DNA of 64,000 nucleotides from NCBI GenBank assembly GCA_026874595.1, contig CM049314.1, positions 76,400,300 to 76,464,299 on the forward strand, in the 5' to 3' direction. Positions 11,576-24,541 of the stretch are shown here, piece by piece. Made by a program: the position numbers and the translations under genes. Source of the DNA: Sipunculus nudus (lineage: Eukaryota > Annelida > Sipuncula > Golfingiida > Sipunculidae). Below the pieces are notes generated by a model. It did no database searches and was not told the origin of the DNA. It saw only the letters and a program-made list of their open reading frames with translations. Within the stretch, counting starts at the first letter, position 1; every line of letters starts with the position of its first letter.

Positions 11576-12650
11576 GTTGGCTCTCTGGTTCGCTGTGTCT
11601 CTGGTTCGCTGTCTTCTGTCTCTATTTCTCTGGTTCGCTGTCTCTCTGCTTCGTTTTTTTTTCAATGGTTTGCTGTCTCTTTTTCGCTGTCTCTCTGTTA
11701 CGCTTTCTGTTTAACTGGCTTTCATGTCTGTGTTTCGCTGTCTCTATGTCTCTCTGTTTTGCTGTGTGTCTGCTTTGCTGTCTCCCTGGTTCACTGTCTG
11801 TCTTGTTCGCCACCTGTCTTCTTTGCTGTGTTTTTTTCGCTCTCTCTCTCTGTTTCGCTGTCTCTCTGGTTCGCTGAATCTATGATTGGCTGTCTCTCTA
11901 TTCCCATGATTCACTGTCTGTCTGGATTTCCGTTTCATTGGTCTCTGTCTTTCTAGTTCCCAGTTTCTGTCGGTCCTCCGTCTCTCTGGTTCTCCGTCTT
12001 CTGCCTCTCTTTGTCTCTGGTTCGCTGTCTGTCTGCTTCGCCGTCTCCTTGGTTCACCGTCTCTTTAGTTTGCTATCTCTCTAGTTTGCTGTCCTTTAGT
12101 TCGCTGTCTCTCTGTTTGCCAGCTCTCTGGATCGCTGTCTCTCTGCTTCGCCGTCTCTCTGCTTCGCTCTATTTCCTGTTCATTGTCTGTCTGGTCCGCT
12201 GTCTCCCTGGTTCGCTGTTTCTCTAGTTTGCTGTCTCTCTGTCTCTCATATAGTTATCTTTCTGGTTTGCAGTCTCTCTGGTTTGCTGTCTCTCTGGTTC
12301 TGACTTCTGTCTCTCTGGTTCACTGTCTGTCATCTTTGCTGTCTCTCTGGTTCGCTGTCTCTCTGTCTCGTTGTCGATGTCTGTCTGTTTCGCTGTCTCT
12401 CTAGTTCGCTGTCTTTCTGATTTGCTGTCTCTCTAAATCGCTGTCTCTCTGGTTCTTTGACTGTTTTCTTGCTGATTATCCGTCTCCCTGGTCTTTGTCT
12501 AGCAGTCTCTCTGGTTCTCTATCTTTCTATGTCTCTGTCTCTATATATACCCTGGTTCTCTGTCTCTCTCTGTCTTTGTATATTTACTTCTGTATTTCTT
12601 TGATTGTCTGTCTCTTTGATTTCCTGTCTATTGAATTTCTGTGTCTCTGA
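11576..12650 (+). repeat. ~1.1-kb minisatellite with 16-bp unit
   Basis: Dozens of diverged tandem copies of TCTCTGGTTCGCTGTC. The plus strand is strongly pyrimidine-rich and T/C-biased. Open frames of 60-130 codons inside it (repeated Leu/Ser/Val) arise from the repeat. Confidence 0.9.
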
Positions 12651-13221
12651 CACTACTGTCTAGTGGGGATTATCGTTTGATGAATACGCTCCCTTACTGC
12701 CGTTCACAACAGTTTGGCATGCCTGGTTTCTTGCTTTCCCACCAGGCGGCAGCATAATAAACCCATGCAGGTCCCAAGGTTGAATTAAAAGCTTGTAACA
12801 AGACTTCTTGTCTCACAATTCAGATTTGCGTCACCTTTAAGCCCCAGGGGCTTAGGAGTGTATATTTTGTCATTTCACTAATATTTGCAACCCTTGCGAA
12901 CATTAAGTCAGTCAGAGTATACGGTTTACTTTTATCTTTCACATGGTCAGTACTCATCTCTTTTTACACTCTCTGACTGCATCGTTAATAGATGTGATGC
13001 TTATTCTTGAAAAAGGGAGCCAAAATAAACCTGGACTGGGTGGTGGACGCCAACCAGCACGCACTGTTTTCTGTGAAACCCAAGAAACGCAAGAGTTTAT
13101 AATGAATGATAAAAAACGGAAATCACGGTATTATCCTCTAAGCATCTCTCAAAGAGCCCCTGTTCCGGAGACCATGAGATTACAGCAAGTACCATATGGT
13201 CGCAAACATTGGTGTGATTTA

Positions 13222-13386
13222 CAGAGTTGGGTCCAAATACGTTTAAAGTAATCGATTACAAATACAATTACTGTTAAAAGTAATCGATTACAATTACAAT
13301 TACTTTTGTGTTTTCAGAAATGTAATCGATTACAATTATTATTACCTCTCAAAGTAATTGCAGTTACTTTTACAATTCTTTTGTGC
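13222..13386 (+). mobile_element. hAT-like terminal fragment
   Basis: GAGTTGGGTCCAAATACG is followed by three rounds of AAAGTAATCGATTACAATTAC-type sequence. A CAG-x-GTTGGG start with AGTAATC/GATTAC subterminal repeats is typical of some hAT termini. No matching opposite end was found, so this looks like a single-ended fragment. Confidence 0.45.
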
Positions 13387-13858
13387 TTAAAGGTGCCCAT
13401 CACCTACATTTTGTAAAAGGATTTATGTGATTTCTGGCTTCCTCTGTGTATATATTAATGATCTAAGGGCAGTTTTGGTTGTGATTAGTTCTTATAAGGC
13501 CTTTATGAAGGATGTATTAACTTGTTAATTAACAGCCTGTTTGTAAACATAGCAATGTGACAAACGTGAAAAATATATAACCTCCGGTGAAGGTTACAAA
13601 TATGTGACGCTAGAAAGTGACAACTTGCTGCAAAACACCTTTTGCTAACTCTCGCTTATCTGGCCTGCTGCTGGATGCCCTTTGATGACTTTGTTTTGAT
13701 TGTTTTGGCGGCCCCCCATATATTAAAAACAAGTCGATATAAACATAACAAGCAGCCTGTGTGTGGTGATATCCACGTTTTCTGGCTTATTTTGATAAAA
13801 ACTCTTAGGGATTACCTTTAGTTTATAAAGGTCAAAAAGGGTGATTGGGCCCCTTTAG
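13387..13858 (+). mobile_element. ~470-bp MITE, copy 1 of a pair
   Basis: Begins TTAAAGGTGCCCATCACC and ends GTGATTGGGCCCCTTTA, which are imperfect inverted termini. It aligns along its whole length with the reverse complement of 37930-38403; shared landmarks include CTTTAGTTTATAAAGG and ATATCCACGTTTTCTGGC / ATATCCATGTTTTCTGGC. No coding capacity. Confidence 0.75.
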
Positions 13859-14489
13859 AGGCTACTTACATTATGATAGTTACATCAACTGTGTCAGATA
13901 TTGATGTGAGCTCTTAAAATTTCGTTGACAATTTCAAAAGTAATAAAATTAACTCAAAAGAATAAATTAATTCAATTTTAATCAAACAAATATAACTATA
14001 AAGCACCCAGAGGCCGTATATGTACTTCAATTAACATTTTAGACCAACAGATGCGGAATATTACTTGAATCCTGATCAAGTTTTATATATAGATTGTTAG
14101 CACTGAAAATTAATTAATTCATTGTATCTCAATTCTAGCTTGATGGTTGTATCACAGGTCAGTGTGCCCACCAGAACAATGGCGGATCAATCAAGCGACA
14201 CCCAAAGTATCCTCTAAAATATAATGGTGAAGGATAATGGTCTCCAATACGATAAAGAAACTTTTTAACATACACATTATGGTGATCCAGATCACCTCCA
14301 ATGTTTACTGGGTTGTCTCTTTTAGGTGTTACCCTAACCCTCCACGAAATTTTTACAAAATCTTTCCTTGTTATTTTTAGTAAATTTTGCTCAGACAAAA
14401 ACAGCGGCAAAAACATATCTCTGGCACCTTGTGGAGATATAATTAAACGGAAATATTCCCACACCAGGAATTAATAAATGAACATGAGA

Positions 14490-14905
14490 ATCAGTCCCGT
14501 TGGTCGATTGGTTAGCGTGTCTGACTACTAAGCCGATGTACTGGGAGGCGTGGGTTCCAGCCTGACTGCGGCAGGTGTCTTCCCATGCCGGACTTTTACC
14601 CAGGGTCTTAAAATAATTGGGAAGATATCGGGGAGCTCGGCTTTCTGGTATCGGGCTGGCCCCAGCCTTACCGGGGCCGTGGGTGGATACGTCATTCGGG
14701 GACCGAAGAAGAGTGTTTGTTCGACAAGTACGGGCGGTCACTTCGGGAAGATCTGATGGCTTTCCAGTGTGATTAACTAGCTGCTGGCTGGCTCAGGTTC
14801 ACACCTGAGATAGCGCGGGGCTCATTGTATGAATGAAGTTCGCGCGCACCTGACAGGAAGGCGCCAGACTGCAGAACCTGAAAGGGAGCCCCAAAAATGA
14901 ACAAT
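14490..14905 (+). mobile_element. tRNA-derived SINE-like element, ~400 bp
   Basis: A GC-rich island with an A-box-like TTGGTTAGCGTGTCTGACTA and a B-box-like GTGGGTTCCAGCC ~60 bases later, then a long unrelated body. The spacing fits a pol III promoter head. The flanks are AT-rich. Not related in sequence to the 2905/20757 SINE. Confidence 0.55.
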
Positions 14906-15294
14906 TTATAGAGAAAGGTAGTGTAAGAAGCATTAAAAATGGATGTCGGTACCTCTGCAAAAAAAAAAAAAAAATATAGAAGAAATGAAGTTTAGCATTT
15001 TATCTTAAAGTGTTACGGTATCTGCAAATACTACATTCTGAAACCGTTGGCTTATTCCTTTTCACAAATGATAATAAACTTGCTCAAAGTATCTTTGAGT
15101 AATACTAAAAATAAACAGTGCGCACACCATCCGGTGGACGTATATGTTGCAAGTTCACAAATCAGCCAACCGCTGTTTCCTATGTGTTTCTCCTTTTATT
15201 GTTCTTCTCCTTGTTTGGCAGTTGAGCCTGCACAAAACTGGACTCAGGTCACACAGTCTTGTAACATGGTAGACAGACATACGTTACCCAATTA

Positions 15295-16545
15295 ACACGA
15301 CCACTATGTTCTGGCATCCCACACAGTCACCCCGCTAACATGATCCAATATGTTCTGGCGTCCAAACCATTCACCCCGCTTACATGACTACTATGTTCTC
15401 ATGTCCAACACAGTTACCCGCTAACTCGACCACTATGTTCTGATGTCCAACACTGTCATCCCGCTAACATGATCCAATATGTTCTGGCGTCCAAAACAGT
15501 CATCCCGCTTACACGACCACTATGTTCTCATGACCAACACAGTCCCCCGCTAACTCGACCTCAATGTTCTAATGACCAACACAGTCCCCCGCTAACTCGA
15601 CCACTATGTTCTGATGTCCATAACAGTTACCCGCTACCTCGCCAACTTTGTTCTTATGTCCAACACAGTCACCCCGCTTACATGATCCAATATGTTCTGG
15701 CGTCCAAAACATTCATCCCACTTACACGACCACTATGTTCTAATGATCAACACAGTCCCCCGCTAACTCGACCACTATGTACTGATGTCCAACACAGTCC
15801 GCCGCTAACTCGACCACTATGTTCTGATGTCCAACACAATCCCCCCCATTAATTCGACCACTATGTTCTGATGTCCAACACAGTCACCCCACTAACAAGA
15901 CCACTGTGTTCTGTCGTTCATCACAGTCAACCCGCTAACATGATCCAATATGTTCTGGCGTCCATAACATTCATCCCGCTTATACGACCACTATGTTCTA
16001 ATGATCAACACAGTCACCCACTAACTCGACCACTATGTTCTGCTGTCCAACACAGTACCCCGCTAACTCGACCACTATGTCCTGATGTCCAACACAGTAA
16101 CCCCGCTAACAAGACCACTGTGTTCTGTCGTTCAACAGACAGTCCGCTAACATGATCCAATATGTTCTGGCGTCCAAAACATTCATCCCGCTTACACGAC
16201 CACTATGTTCTAATGATCAACACAGTCCCCCGCTAACTCGACCACTATGTACTGATGTCCAACACAGTCCGCCGCTAACTCGACCACTATGTTCTGATGT
16301 CCAACACAGTCCCTCGCTAACTCGACCACTATGGTCTGGTGCCCAACACAGTCACTCCGCTAACACGACCACTATGGTCTGGTGCCCCACACAGTCACCC
16401 CGCTAACACGACCACTATGGTCTGGTGCTCCACACAGTCACCCCGCTAACACGACCACCATGGTCTGGTGCCCCACACAGTCACCCCGCTAACACGACCA
16501 CTATGGTCTGGTGCCCCACACAGTCATGCAGCTAACGCATCTGAT
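15295..16545 (+). repeat. ~1.25-kb minisatellite with ~43-bp monomer and higher-order variation
   Basis: The typical monomer contains CCCGCTAACACGACCACTATG plus GTCTGGTGCCCCACACAGTCA. A variant monomer with TGATCCAATATGTTCTGGCG recurs at 15341, 15470, 15683, 15941 and 16153, at spacings of 129, 213, 258 and 212 bases, close to 3, 5, 6 and 5 monomers. Degenerate units continue to about 16775. The 3' units are more alike than the 5' ones. Long open frames reflect monomers of 42 bases and are not genes. Confidence 0.9.
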
Positions 16546-16882
16546 CTGTTCTGAATTCCGAAAGACCCTCTCCCTAACACAGCAAAAACTTATGTGTGCA
16601 ACATAGCCACCCATGCAGCTAAAACGAACAACATGTAATCATCTTTCAAACAGTCATCTCGCTAACACGATCATTTTGTCCCGCCAAGTCACCTTGCTTA
16701 TATCACACAGACGTTCTGAAGTCCAACAGAGCCAGCTTGCTTACACGACCAATATGTTCTGAAGCCCGACAGGTTTTACGAACTGGATCAAAGGTCTGAT
16801 GCAATCACGGCAATGTGAATGGCCGAGAATGCTTATATCGGTACGAAAAAACTGGATTTTTTTTGCCTTTCTGCTTATAATG

Positions 16883-16886
<4 letters not shown>

Positions 16887-16940
<54 letters not shown>
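16887..16940. repeat. (AT)n microsatellite
   Basis: Uninterrupted AT dinucleotide run of about 26 units. Confidence 0.95.
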
Positions 16941-17213
16941 GCAGATAAATGATAAAGACAATGGGCTATGGCTTGGAAAGTCACCGGGTTCGATCTCGAG
17001 ACAGAACCTCAAAAATGATATTATTATGAGTTGTGGGATAGATTGGAATTTGATATTTTGGCTTACAGGAAGATATGCCCTAAAAGCTTTTAACAAATGG
17101 AGCTTGAATAAACATACCGGTCACTAATCCAGCATTACTCCAGTAGTAGGAGCTTAGAACCCCTATACTTATTGAGATTTTTTGTAATATATATAACATC
17201 GCAAAAAAACTAG

Positions 17214-18060
17214 CATTAGGGGTGCGGACCGGACCTCTGGGACATGTCTGGTCAACAATTCTATGCTGGACCGGACCGGACCGGACCGAAAACACAAACT
17301 GCCAGACCGTATATCCATGAACCGTACCGGCCCGGACCGCTCTATAAAAGATTTTTTAAAGGTTTAGGCTAAACAGATGACTTAAATAGGTGGATTTGGT
17401 TTTAAAAAAATCTTATTATGAACAAGGTGTATTTAACATCTAAAAGAGAGTCTCTTTATCTCAGTCGTTTTAATTAAAGCAATTACAGCTGCATAGTATG
17501 ATAATAAACGTGTCTTCTTTATATTTGTGTTCTCTTAGTAACAGTAAAGGGATAATTTTGGTTATTAACTTACGACTGAAGTGACATGTTCAGTATTAGT
17601 ATCATTGTCCCTTGCTGTGTGGCACAATAATGATGTTGGATGATCATGTTTTAAAGGAAATTAAGAACAATTTCTATGAATAAACGACATTAAAATTCAT
17701 TAGCACTATATGTATACTCTTTATCAAGCTGCGGCCATCCCCTTCCAGTAAATTCTTTGAATCAGCTCGCCTCGCATTGCACAATTTGGTTTATTCTCTA
17801 ACAACCATGTCCTGTACGGTAATACGAAATATTCCAGTGTTATCAAATTATTTACAAATAATTTGTCATTAAAAATTGAACCAGGTCTTGCCATTCACGT
17901 ATAGATTATTATGTTACATTTAATACACGGTTAGCTGTGTATGTGATTTCAGTTTTGTTAAATATTTGATCAAATAAACAAATAGACAACATTTTAAAAT
18001 GCTTTTAAATTATATTTTACTAAATGGAGCGGACCGCTTACAGTCTGACCAGGTCCGGCT
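17214..18060. mobile_element. Possible DNA-transposon relic with GGACC-rich ends
   Basis: The left part contains GCGGACCGGACC and a CGGACCGGACCGGACCG run. The right part has GGAGCGGACCGCTTACAG and CAGGTCCGGCTAC. The ends are loosely inverted and enclose ~700 bases of AT-rich noncoding sequence. hAT affiliation is only a guess from AGGGGTGCGGACC. Confidence 0.35.
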
Positions 18061-18434
18061 ACTTATGTGTTGGTGTTACGGGGTAACATAAAAGTAGCGA
18101 CAGCTTGTCACCCCAAACGTCGATTTTAGATGAACTGAAGACGATGGGGTGACAGTACAAGCTATTGGGTTCGCATCAATTCTAGTATGTGCAGATGTGC
18201 ACGCCATTTCTGACACTACTTTTTCATTTTCATCCACTTCTCGAACTGTCATTTTCCTGAGTTAAGACATAAAGTGACGTTATTCTGTTGGGGAAAATAA
18301 TAATTATTACATCCACGGTTGACTTACGTGTAAACGTGCAGCAGTTTTTAATTCTGAGGCTGGTTTTACTCGAAAAACTCGTCTCCACGTCTGTCAGCGG
18401 GAGAATCATAACTTCCGGTAGGGGATTTCCAAAC

Positions 18435-20481
18435 GGCTATGTGTAAAACTCGGAAGTCCGAAGTTGGAAGCAAGGACTTTTTTAAAGCATTGATCGAAGC
18501 ATAATTAAAATGCTACTACTTCAATGGAAAGTACCTTTTTTATTTTTATTTGATAGAATAAGGTCTTTTCTATCATCATGTAAAATAATCAAAGTTATCC
18601 ATCCGAAGTTAATGACTATTTTTTGCTCGGAAATGCCCGGTTATGGTCCAAATGTGTAAAACTCGGAAGCCAGTAATGGCAGATGCACTGGTCATCATAT
18701 CGTCAGCAAACGTGTCAAGCATTTTCAGTTTCTTCAGTATCATGTATTTTTCATAAATTCAATCTGTTTTGTAACATTCATGATGCTGTTTTTTTTTTAA
18801 ATAATATATTATATTGATATTTTATTTCATTTTGTAAAACAAGATTATTTTAACTCATCAATATTTTACGCTGTTACCGCATTTTATGTTGATGGAAACA
18901 TGAAAAAAATAAAGGTTTTGATAATATTTTATACATGTGCCCCTATAAAAATCACCCTGATAATATCATAGAGATTAAAAAAAATTTTACAGAACCAAAA
19001 AACCGTCCAGTTAATGTTTTTACAAGTTGTTTCGAACAAAATATTTTATTTTTAATGTATAAATTGAAAAACATTTTCCTCTTCCATTGACCAAAAAAAT
19101 TCATCAGTATTATGAATCTCTTAGACTCTTATCTCTTATGTAATACTTTTTTATGCCAAATTATATTTTACATTTCATGGTCCGGTTGCATTTATATATA
19201 TATTATATAAACAAAATTGTACTTTCTTATCGAGATCCTTGTAATCGTACAGTAATATGAAGTTGAAGGGTGCACATTCTGGTTATATGCCCTTATCATG
19301 CAATCAGTTGCAAACATACTTTAATATATTAATAAATATCCATATATTTGAAGTTGAAATGTGATGTTGAAACATAAGGAGTGAAATTAATATAATATAA
19401 ATATCGAGACTGATAAAGTTTGAAAGAAAGAGTCAAAAACTTGAAAAAGAATTAATTTTAGTTTTAAAAAATATTTGCTTAAATTCGTAAATCGATCAGA
19501 TTTTATAATAATACATGTATCAGTATGTTATATATTATCTGGACTGTTGTATCCCTTTTCTAAGATATAAATGTAACATTTTTTAAAATATCGTTGAACT
19601 CTAACATATTGAAAGACATTTCGTTTTGCATATGATACATGTATGTTTGTTCGAGCGATGACCTTCTGGGATATATTGAATTTTCATATTTGTTCAACGT
19701 ATGGAAAATATATTACTATATTTTATTTTGATTGACATCGTAATTTATAACTGTATTTTAATGCCGTACAAGGGTTAATTATACCATATTTATTATTCAG
19801 TGGTGCATCCATAGAGGGCGCAAGCCCGTTCAGACGTAATATCTCTTAATTTTCATTTCTTTTCCAGATTACTTTTTTTATTCCCTAGCAATGTCATTAT
19901 TATATTTATTACTTTCCAATTCATAAATTGGTGATTTACTCCACTGAGAGAGCATCCAAATATATACTAGTATAATGAGATAGGAAGAGTTTCCGTTATC
20001 ACACTTTACTCGATAATAACACGGACGATATATATATATATATAGAGATATATATTAAATTTACAAATAAAAAAATTAGAACTTATAGTTTTCCGATTAT
20101 GTATCATGTATTGCATTATACACCCATTAAAAGCAGAATCATGCATAAGCAATTTTAATATATGCATGCAACTATAATTATAATGAAACTGCATTTTGGG
20201 CACAGTGCGTCTCTGTGACTTCCGAGTTATACACATTGGATAACATCCAAGCACTTCTGACTAACTTCCGAGATGGCTTCCGAGCACAAAATCTTCCATA
20301 ACGTTCAGATTAAACAATGGATAACTATTATTCTTCACAGAATGATAAAAAAAGATCTTATTCTATCGGGGGAAAAACAAAACGGTATTGAAGCGTTAGC
20401 ATTTTGTATATGCTTTAAACTGCTTTCGTTGGTTTCCGGCTTCCGGCTTCCGACTTCCAAGTTTACATACACGACCGCGCC
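18435..20481. mobile_element. ~2.05-kb element with inverted subterminal repeats (CTCGGAAG family)
   Basis: The left end has TATGTGTAAAACTCGGAAGTC and, ~200 bases in, CCAAATGTGTAAAACTCGGAAG. The right end has, inverted, CTTCCGAGTTATACACATTGG at about 20220 and CTTCCGACTTCCAAGTTTACATACAC at about 20446-20471. The interior is AT-rich with no recognisable transposase, so it is probably nonautonomous. Confidence 0.55.
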
Positions 20482-20756
20482 ATGACACATTTAGTTTTGA
20501 ATGAGAAGTACCGCTTCACGTGAATCGGTGCCACAGTGATGAAAGGAGGTAATAATTGTAATTGTTTTTGTGTAACAACATTTTTTCTTCGATATTTAGC
20601 ACATATAATACGACTATATAAGCCTGTGATGCCAAATAATACCAGACAGCAAATATTTTGATCCGACCCTTAGAATGGGCGTTCTGTTGTGACTGCCATC
20701 ATGACTCCAGGCCCTATCAGTTTTTTCCGAAGGCCTGAGTGTCATGTTGTCATGGC

Positions 20757-20902
20757 TAACATAAAAGCGGACCGAACTGTCTCGCTAGTGAAGCATGCTT
20801 TTCTAGCGAAGCGGTTGGTACGCAAGACTTGTGCGCCACCGACCTGGGTTCGACTCCCGGGTCGGCCCAGGAACTTCCCCCCATTTATTTGTCTTCGTAA
20901 CA
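20757..20902 (+). mobile_element. tRNA-derived SINE copy 3
   Basis: Same family as 2905-3060, with GCGGACCGAACTGTCTCGCT, A-box-like AGCGAAGCGGTTGGTACGC, B box GGTTCGACTCCCGG and the tail CATTTATTTGTCTTCGTAAC. It is the best preserved of the three. Confidence 0.75.
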
Positions 20903-23900
20903 GTTGGACCTCTACATACCATGTACTGAATACTGCAATCAATCACCCCACAACATAAAGAACACTGGTTCCAATCTGCTTAAATATGCATGCTGATCGT
21001 TTGAATGTGAGGAAAAGGCGCATTATGAGGCAAAATATTGCCATTTTAAGTGTATCTCGGTCATTTTCTTTTGACCATACAAGGTTATCGTTTATTTTTA
21101 TGTAACATTTTTCATAAATGGTACACCATCTTTAAATACAAGTAAATATTTCTTAGAACAAATTCACTCTTTAATAAATTGAGTAGGTTTAGAAAATCAT
21201 CAAATTTAAACTTAACAATGCAATGTTTAGCAATTGTCAGATTGTTTAAGATTCGTTATATAACAAAGCAAACACGTATTTTCCTTTTTTTCCAGAAAAG
21301 GTCTGTGTACACTGCACCGATTTTCATGATACACGCTAATGTTTTAAGAGGATCTTTGCCAGGGGAACGCGGTTTAAGCAAAGGCCGATAGGTTGTGAAT
21401 TGTTCCTACAAATATGATGGAAGTGGGCCATGGAAATGGCGGTAAACACAAACAGCAATTTTGTATTTTAACCTGTACTTGACGGGAAGCCAGTGGAGCT
21501 GTATAAGCAGCGGTGTGCCATAATCAGCCTTGCGCTTCTTAAGAATGAGGCGTTATTGTGAGGAACAACATTATGATGTACAGTATTATGAGGCACATTA
21601 TGAGGCACATTATGAGGCACATTACTTTGAGGTGTAATATTATGAGGTACATTATTATGAGTCACAATATAAAAATCATATTATTAGACACATTAATGTT
21701 AAGACATTACTCCGAGGCACGATAGTGAGCAACCTTAACACCAAAGGCGTTTGAATTTGTGGGTTCAAAAAATCATGTTATATGGCTCAAAATCTCACAC
21801 AATACAAGTCACTATGACCTTATATAGAGGCTGTAAGGAGATTTCTCAATGACAATACTTGATTTTAAGCCAGAAGATTCTAGGTTTAAAGGTTACGGTT
21901 TATGTTCTGGGTCATAAGAAGAACATACAGATAAGAGATGAGAGAGAAAGGAGCATCGCTCTGGTTCAGTTGACTTCCAGTCAACTCAGCTGAAAATGAA
22001 TTTTGAAGTCTAATGTTATAATTACATTATTTTGTATAAGTAAATCTCTTTTCTTTCATGTTCTTCATACATACCTCATAACCTTGCTCCTTTGTGTTTA
22101 TAACCATTTAACTTAAATAACCATGTTTGAGAATTACAAGGGCACTTTGTCATATAAAATGAGTGTAATTGGGTCAAACCAGCGTATCAAGTTTGCTTTA
22201 AAAATATTTGTCGGTGTCTTAGAAGTCCCGCTAAATAAGGTGTGTCAACCATCAGACACAATGGGCACTTCAAGAAATTCCTGTTTTCAATCAATAAGGA
22301 ATTTAACCGTGTTTTGTTCGATATGAATTATATAGCGCTGGGCTTTTTAATGGCCTACCAGGACAGCCATCAAACAGTTCATGTCTTGAGATAATAACAC
22401 ACCCGGAGAGACCAACTACCGGCACAACAGGAAGTTTTGACAATCCCGGGGCGCTGGCTTTATGTTGGGCCATTGAGAAACAAGTACCGTTTTTCTGCTA
22501 ACAATTGATCCAGCGGGTTTCCTCACGCGCAACACCTTTGATACTTCACTGCAGCGTCGGCTTACGGTTCAAGCGCAGGACTTTCTTGAAGACTCCTTAT
22601 AAGGTATGTGTAGAACTGTGCATTCGCTCAACATGACCATTTAACAAGCCTTTGCTTTACCAAACTAAGGGAATTCTCTTAAAATTTAACTTTTGTGAAT
22701 AGGTCATAAACTTGTTTTCGCCCAGCATTCACGTTTTAATTCGTTTTTTTTTGCATTGACTCAATAGAACCTCGGTCTGTGTATTAACTTTCAACTGGAA
22801 TAACTGAGAAATGGTTTAATATATGTACTCCAAATTAATAAAAAACCATTCTCTACTTTTTATAGGTATTGCTTTAATTTCATTATGGTATCACTTTGAC
22901 ACTTCTTTTATTCCTTTTACATAACAGCTCGTAATGAAAAATATAAACGTTAACAGTTCAAAATAAAAAAAATATACATTACAGTTTAATTTTTTTTTAA
23001 TCTACTTGATTATTTTATAATTCTTTTGACAATTTTACGATTGTATTTAAGTATGTACTAGGCATCGTCAAAATAATTTGTTCTATTCAATACGCACTAA
23101 AATCACTAATTATAAATTCTATGCACCTTCGGTATCAGTCTTTAATGTGTGTATCACCTTGGTTACAGTCCCAGCTTAAATCTTAGCCATGACAGGACTG
23201 TGTAACATGTACCGTTTTGAGATATCTCTAACGAAATAAAGTCTCTCTATAAAAAAAAGCGCCTGAAACTTCTAGTTCAAGCTGTCCTGCATCTTTAATG
23301 CATTAACGCCGATTTGGACAGGAATGGATTTACTTAAGCTGTAGGTTAAACTAGACAGTGAATTTAAACACTTGGAGCACTGACGACAGCACTGACGACA
23401 GCACTGACTTAATATTTTTTTCAATGCGGTTGTCCATGCTTAAAAGCTTGTGATTTACTGCATTGAATGTCATTGAATCTGCAATACATTTTGAGCCGAC
23501 CTACATGATGGCCGAATTAAAGCAGGCTCGGATCCAGAGAGTCTCTTGTTGTTGGGGGGGGGGGGGGGAGTGGAGGGAGAGTATAGATCCCAACCCCCAA
23601 TGTTTTTAGCCATTACAAAATGAAAAAAAATGCCCAGCGAACCCTAAAATGCACTATTCATCATACGATTTGGTACTTTCTGATAGTAGGTATTATAAAT
23701 CCTATATACTGTAGCTGCCCCCCCCCCCCCCTTTTTTTTAGCTTACATTGCTCACCCGTGGTTCACTCGCCTATATGTCATTATATAATGTGTGGTTTAA
23801 CTATCCATAGTATTATCTTGAAACATAATGAATGGGTTTAACTGAAAATCAGGAGTAAGAATTTTTTGTGGCTTGATCAACCCATGTGGAAAAAAATCAG

Positions 23901-24380
23901 CTTGAACATTACATAACCCACTACTTATCTACTGTTTTATAATCCTGTCTACTTAGTTGCATTTTTTAATGTTGACCCAAAAGTCAACTCCATTAAAGCT
24001 GTTCATTTTGATGCTAGGAAGCAGGGGGTTTGAGTTACATATAAATATATGGTCCTCTACTGAACCAAACCTACCCCCGGCCTCCCTCAATAGTCCCGTG
24101 ATAAAGCCTGCCGATAGCTGTGTACCGATATCCATCAAGGATTTACTTGTCGCCTTTAGTGGGTCCCTGACCAATTCTTTGGAACACAGTGTTTATCCTG
24201 TCCTTGGGATTATAGATGAGAACGTCGCCGCTTGCCATGGATCGCTGATTTCTTTTACGTTTCAGACTGACTGCAGCATTGGAACGTTTATGGCTCTCTT
24301 CTACAAAGGAATGTGGCTACAGGCGACTGGCTTACAAATTCTATAAAGCTGAAACGATTGAAAAAGGTATTTTCACCATA
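20903..24380. other. Gene-free stretch
   Basis: No exon or element with clear ends was recognised except the 12-bp minisatellite at 21560-21665. Poly-G and poly-C runs occur near 23557 and 23720. A 129-codon open frame at 23957-24346 has no recognisable family, lacks splice context, and is left unassigned. Confidence 0.4.
21560..21665 (+). repeat. Minisatellite, ~12-bp unit ATTATGAGGCAC
   Basis: Three near-perfect copies of CACATTATGAGG are flanked by diverged copies on both sides. Confidence 0.8.
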
Positions 24381-24541
24381 CAGTGAAATCTCGCTTGACG
24401 ACCACCCCGCTGTAACGACCACCCTGTAAGTGGATCATTTTTTTGGTCCCAGAATAATCAAAATCATCACAGAAAACTCTCCCTTATATGACCACCCACT
24501 TTGGCTGGTCCCGCAGGAGGTCGTATAAGCGAGTTTCAATG
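24381..24541 (+). mobile_element. pogo/Tigger-like MITE, ~161 bp
   Basis: The 5' end CAGTGAAATCTCGCTTGACG is matched in inverse by CGTATAAGCGAGTTTCAATG at the 3' end. TA precedes the left end. CAGT-x3-ACCTC-type termini and TA targets are typical of pogo/Tigger (Tc1-mariner superfamily). There is no coding room. Confidence 0.7.

Noticed and set aside
11558-12404. Leu/Ser/Val-rich frames up to 132 codons
   Set aside because: Produced by the 16-bp minisatellite; no coding features.
15469-16406. Three open frames of 84-127 codons with repeated PLTRPLCS-like peptides
   Set aside because: They arise because many minisatellite monomers are 42 bases long. Frame is lost wherever a 43-base monomer occurs, and no start, signal or splice context is seen.
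20800-20880. Possible tRNA gene
   Set aside because: A good B box and T-arm-like region, but no full cloverleaf. The block is repeated with a SINE tail at 2905 and 3190, so it is a SINE head.
23957-24346. 129-codon open frame
   Set aside because: No family recognised, a similar-length frame occurs on the opposite strand, and there is no promoter or splice support. Might be transposon debris.
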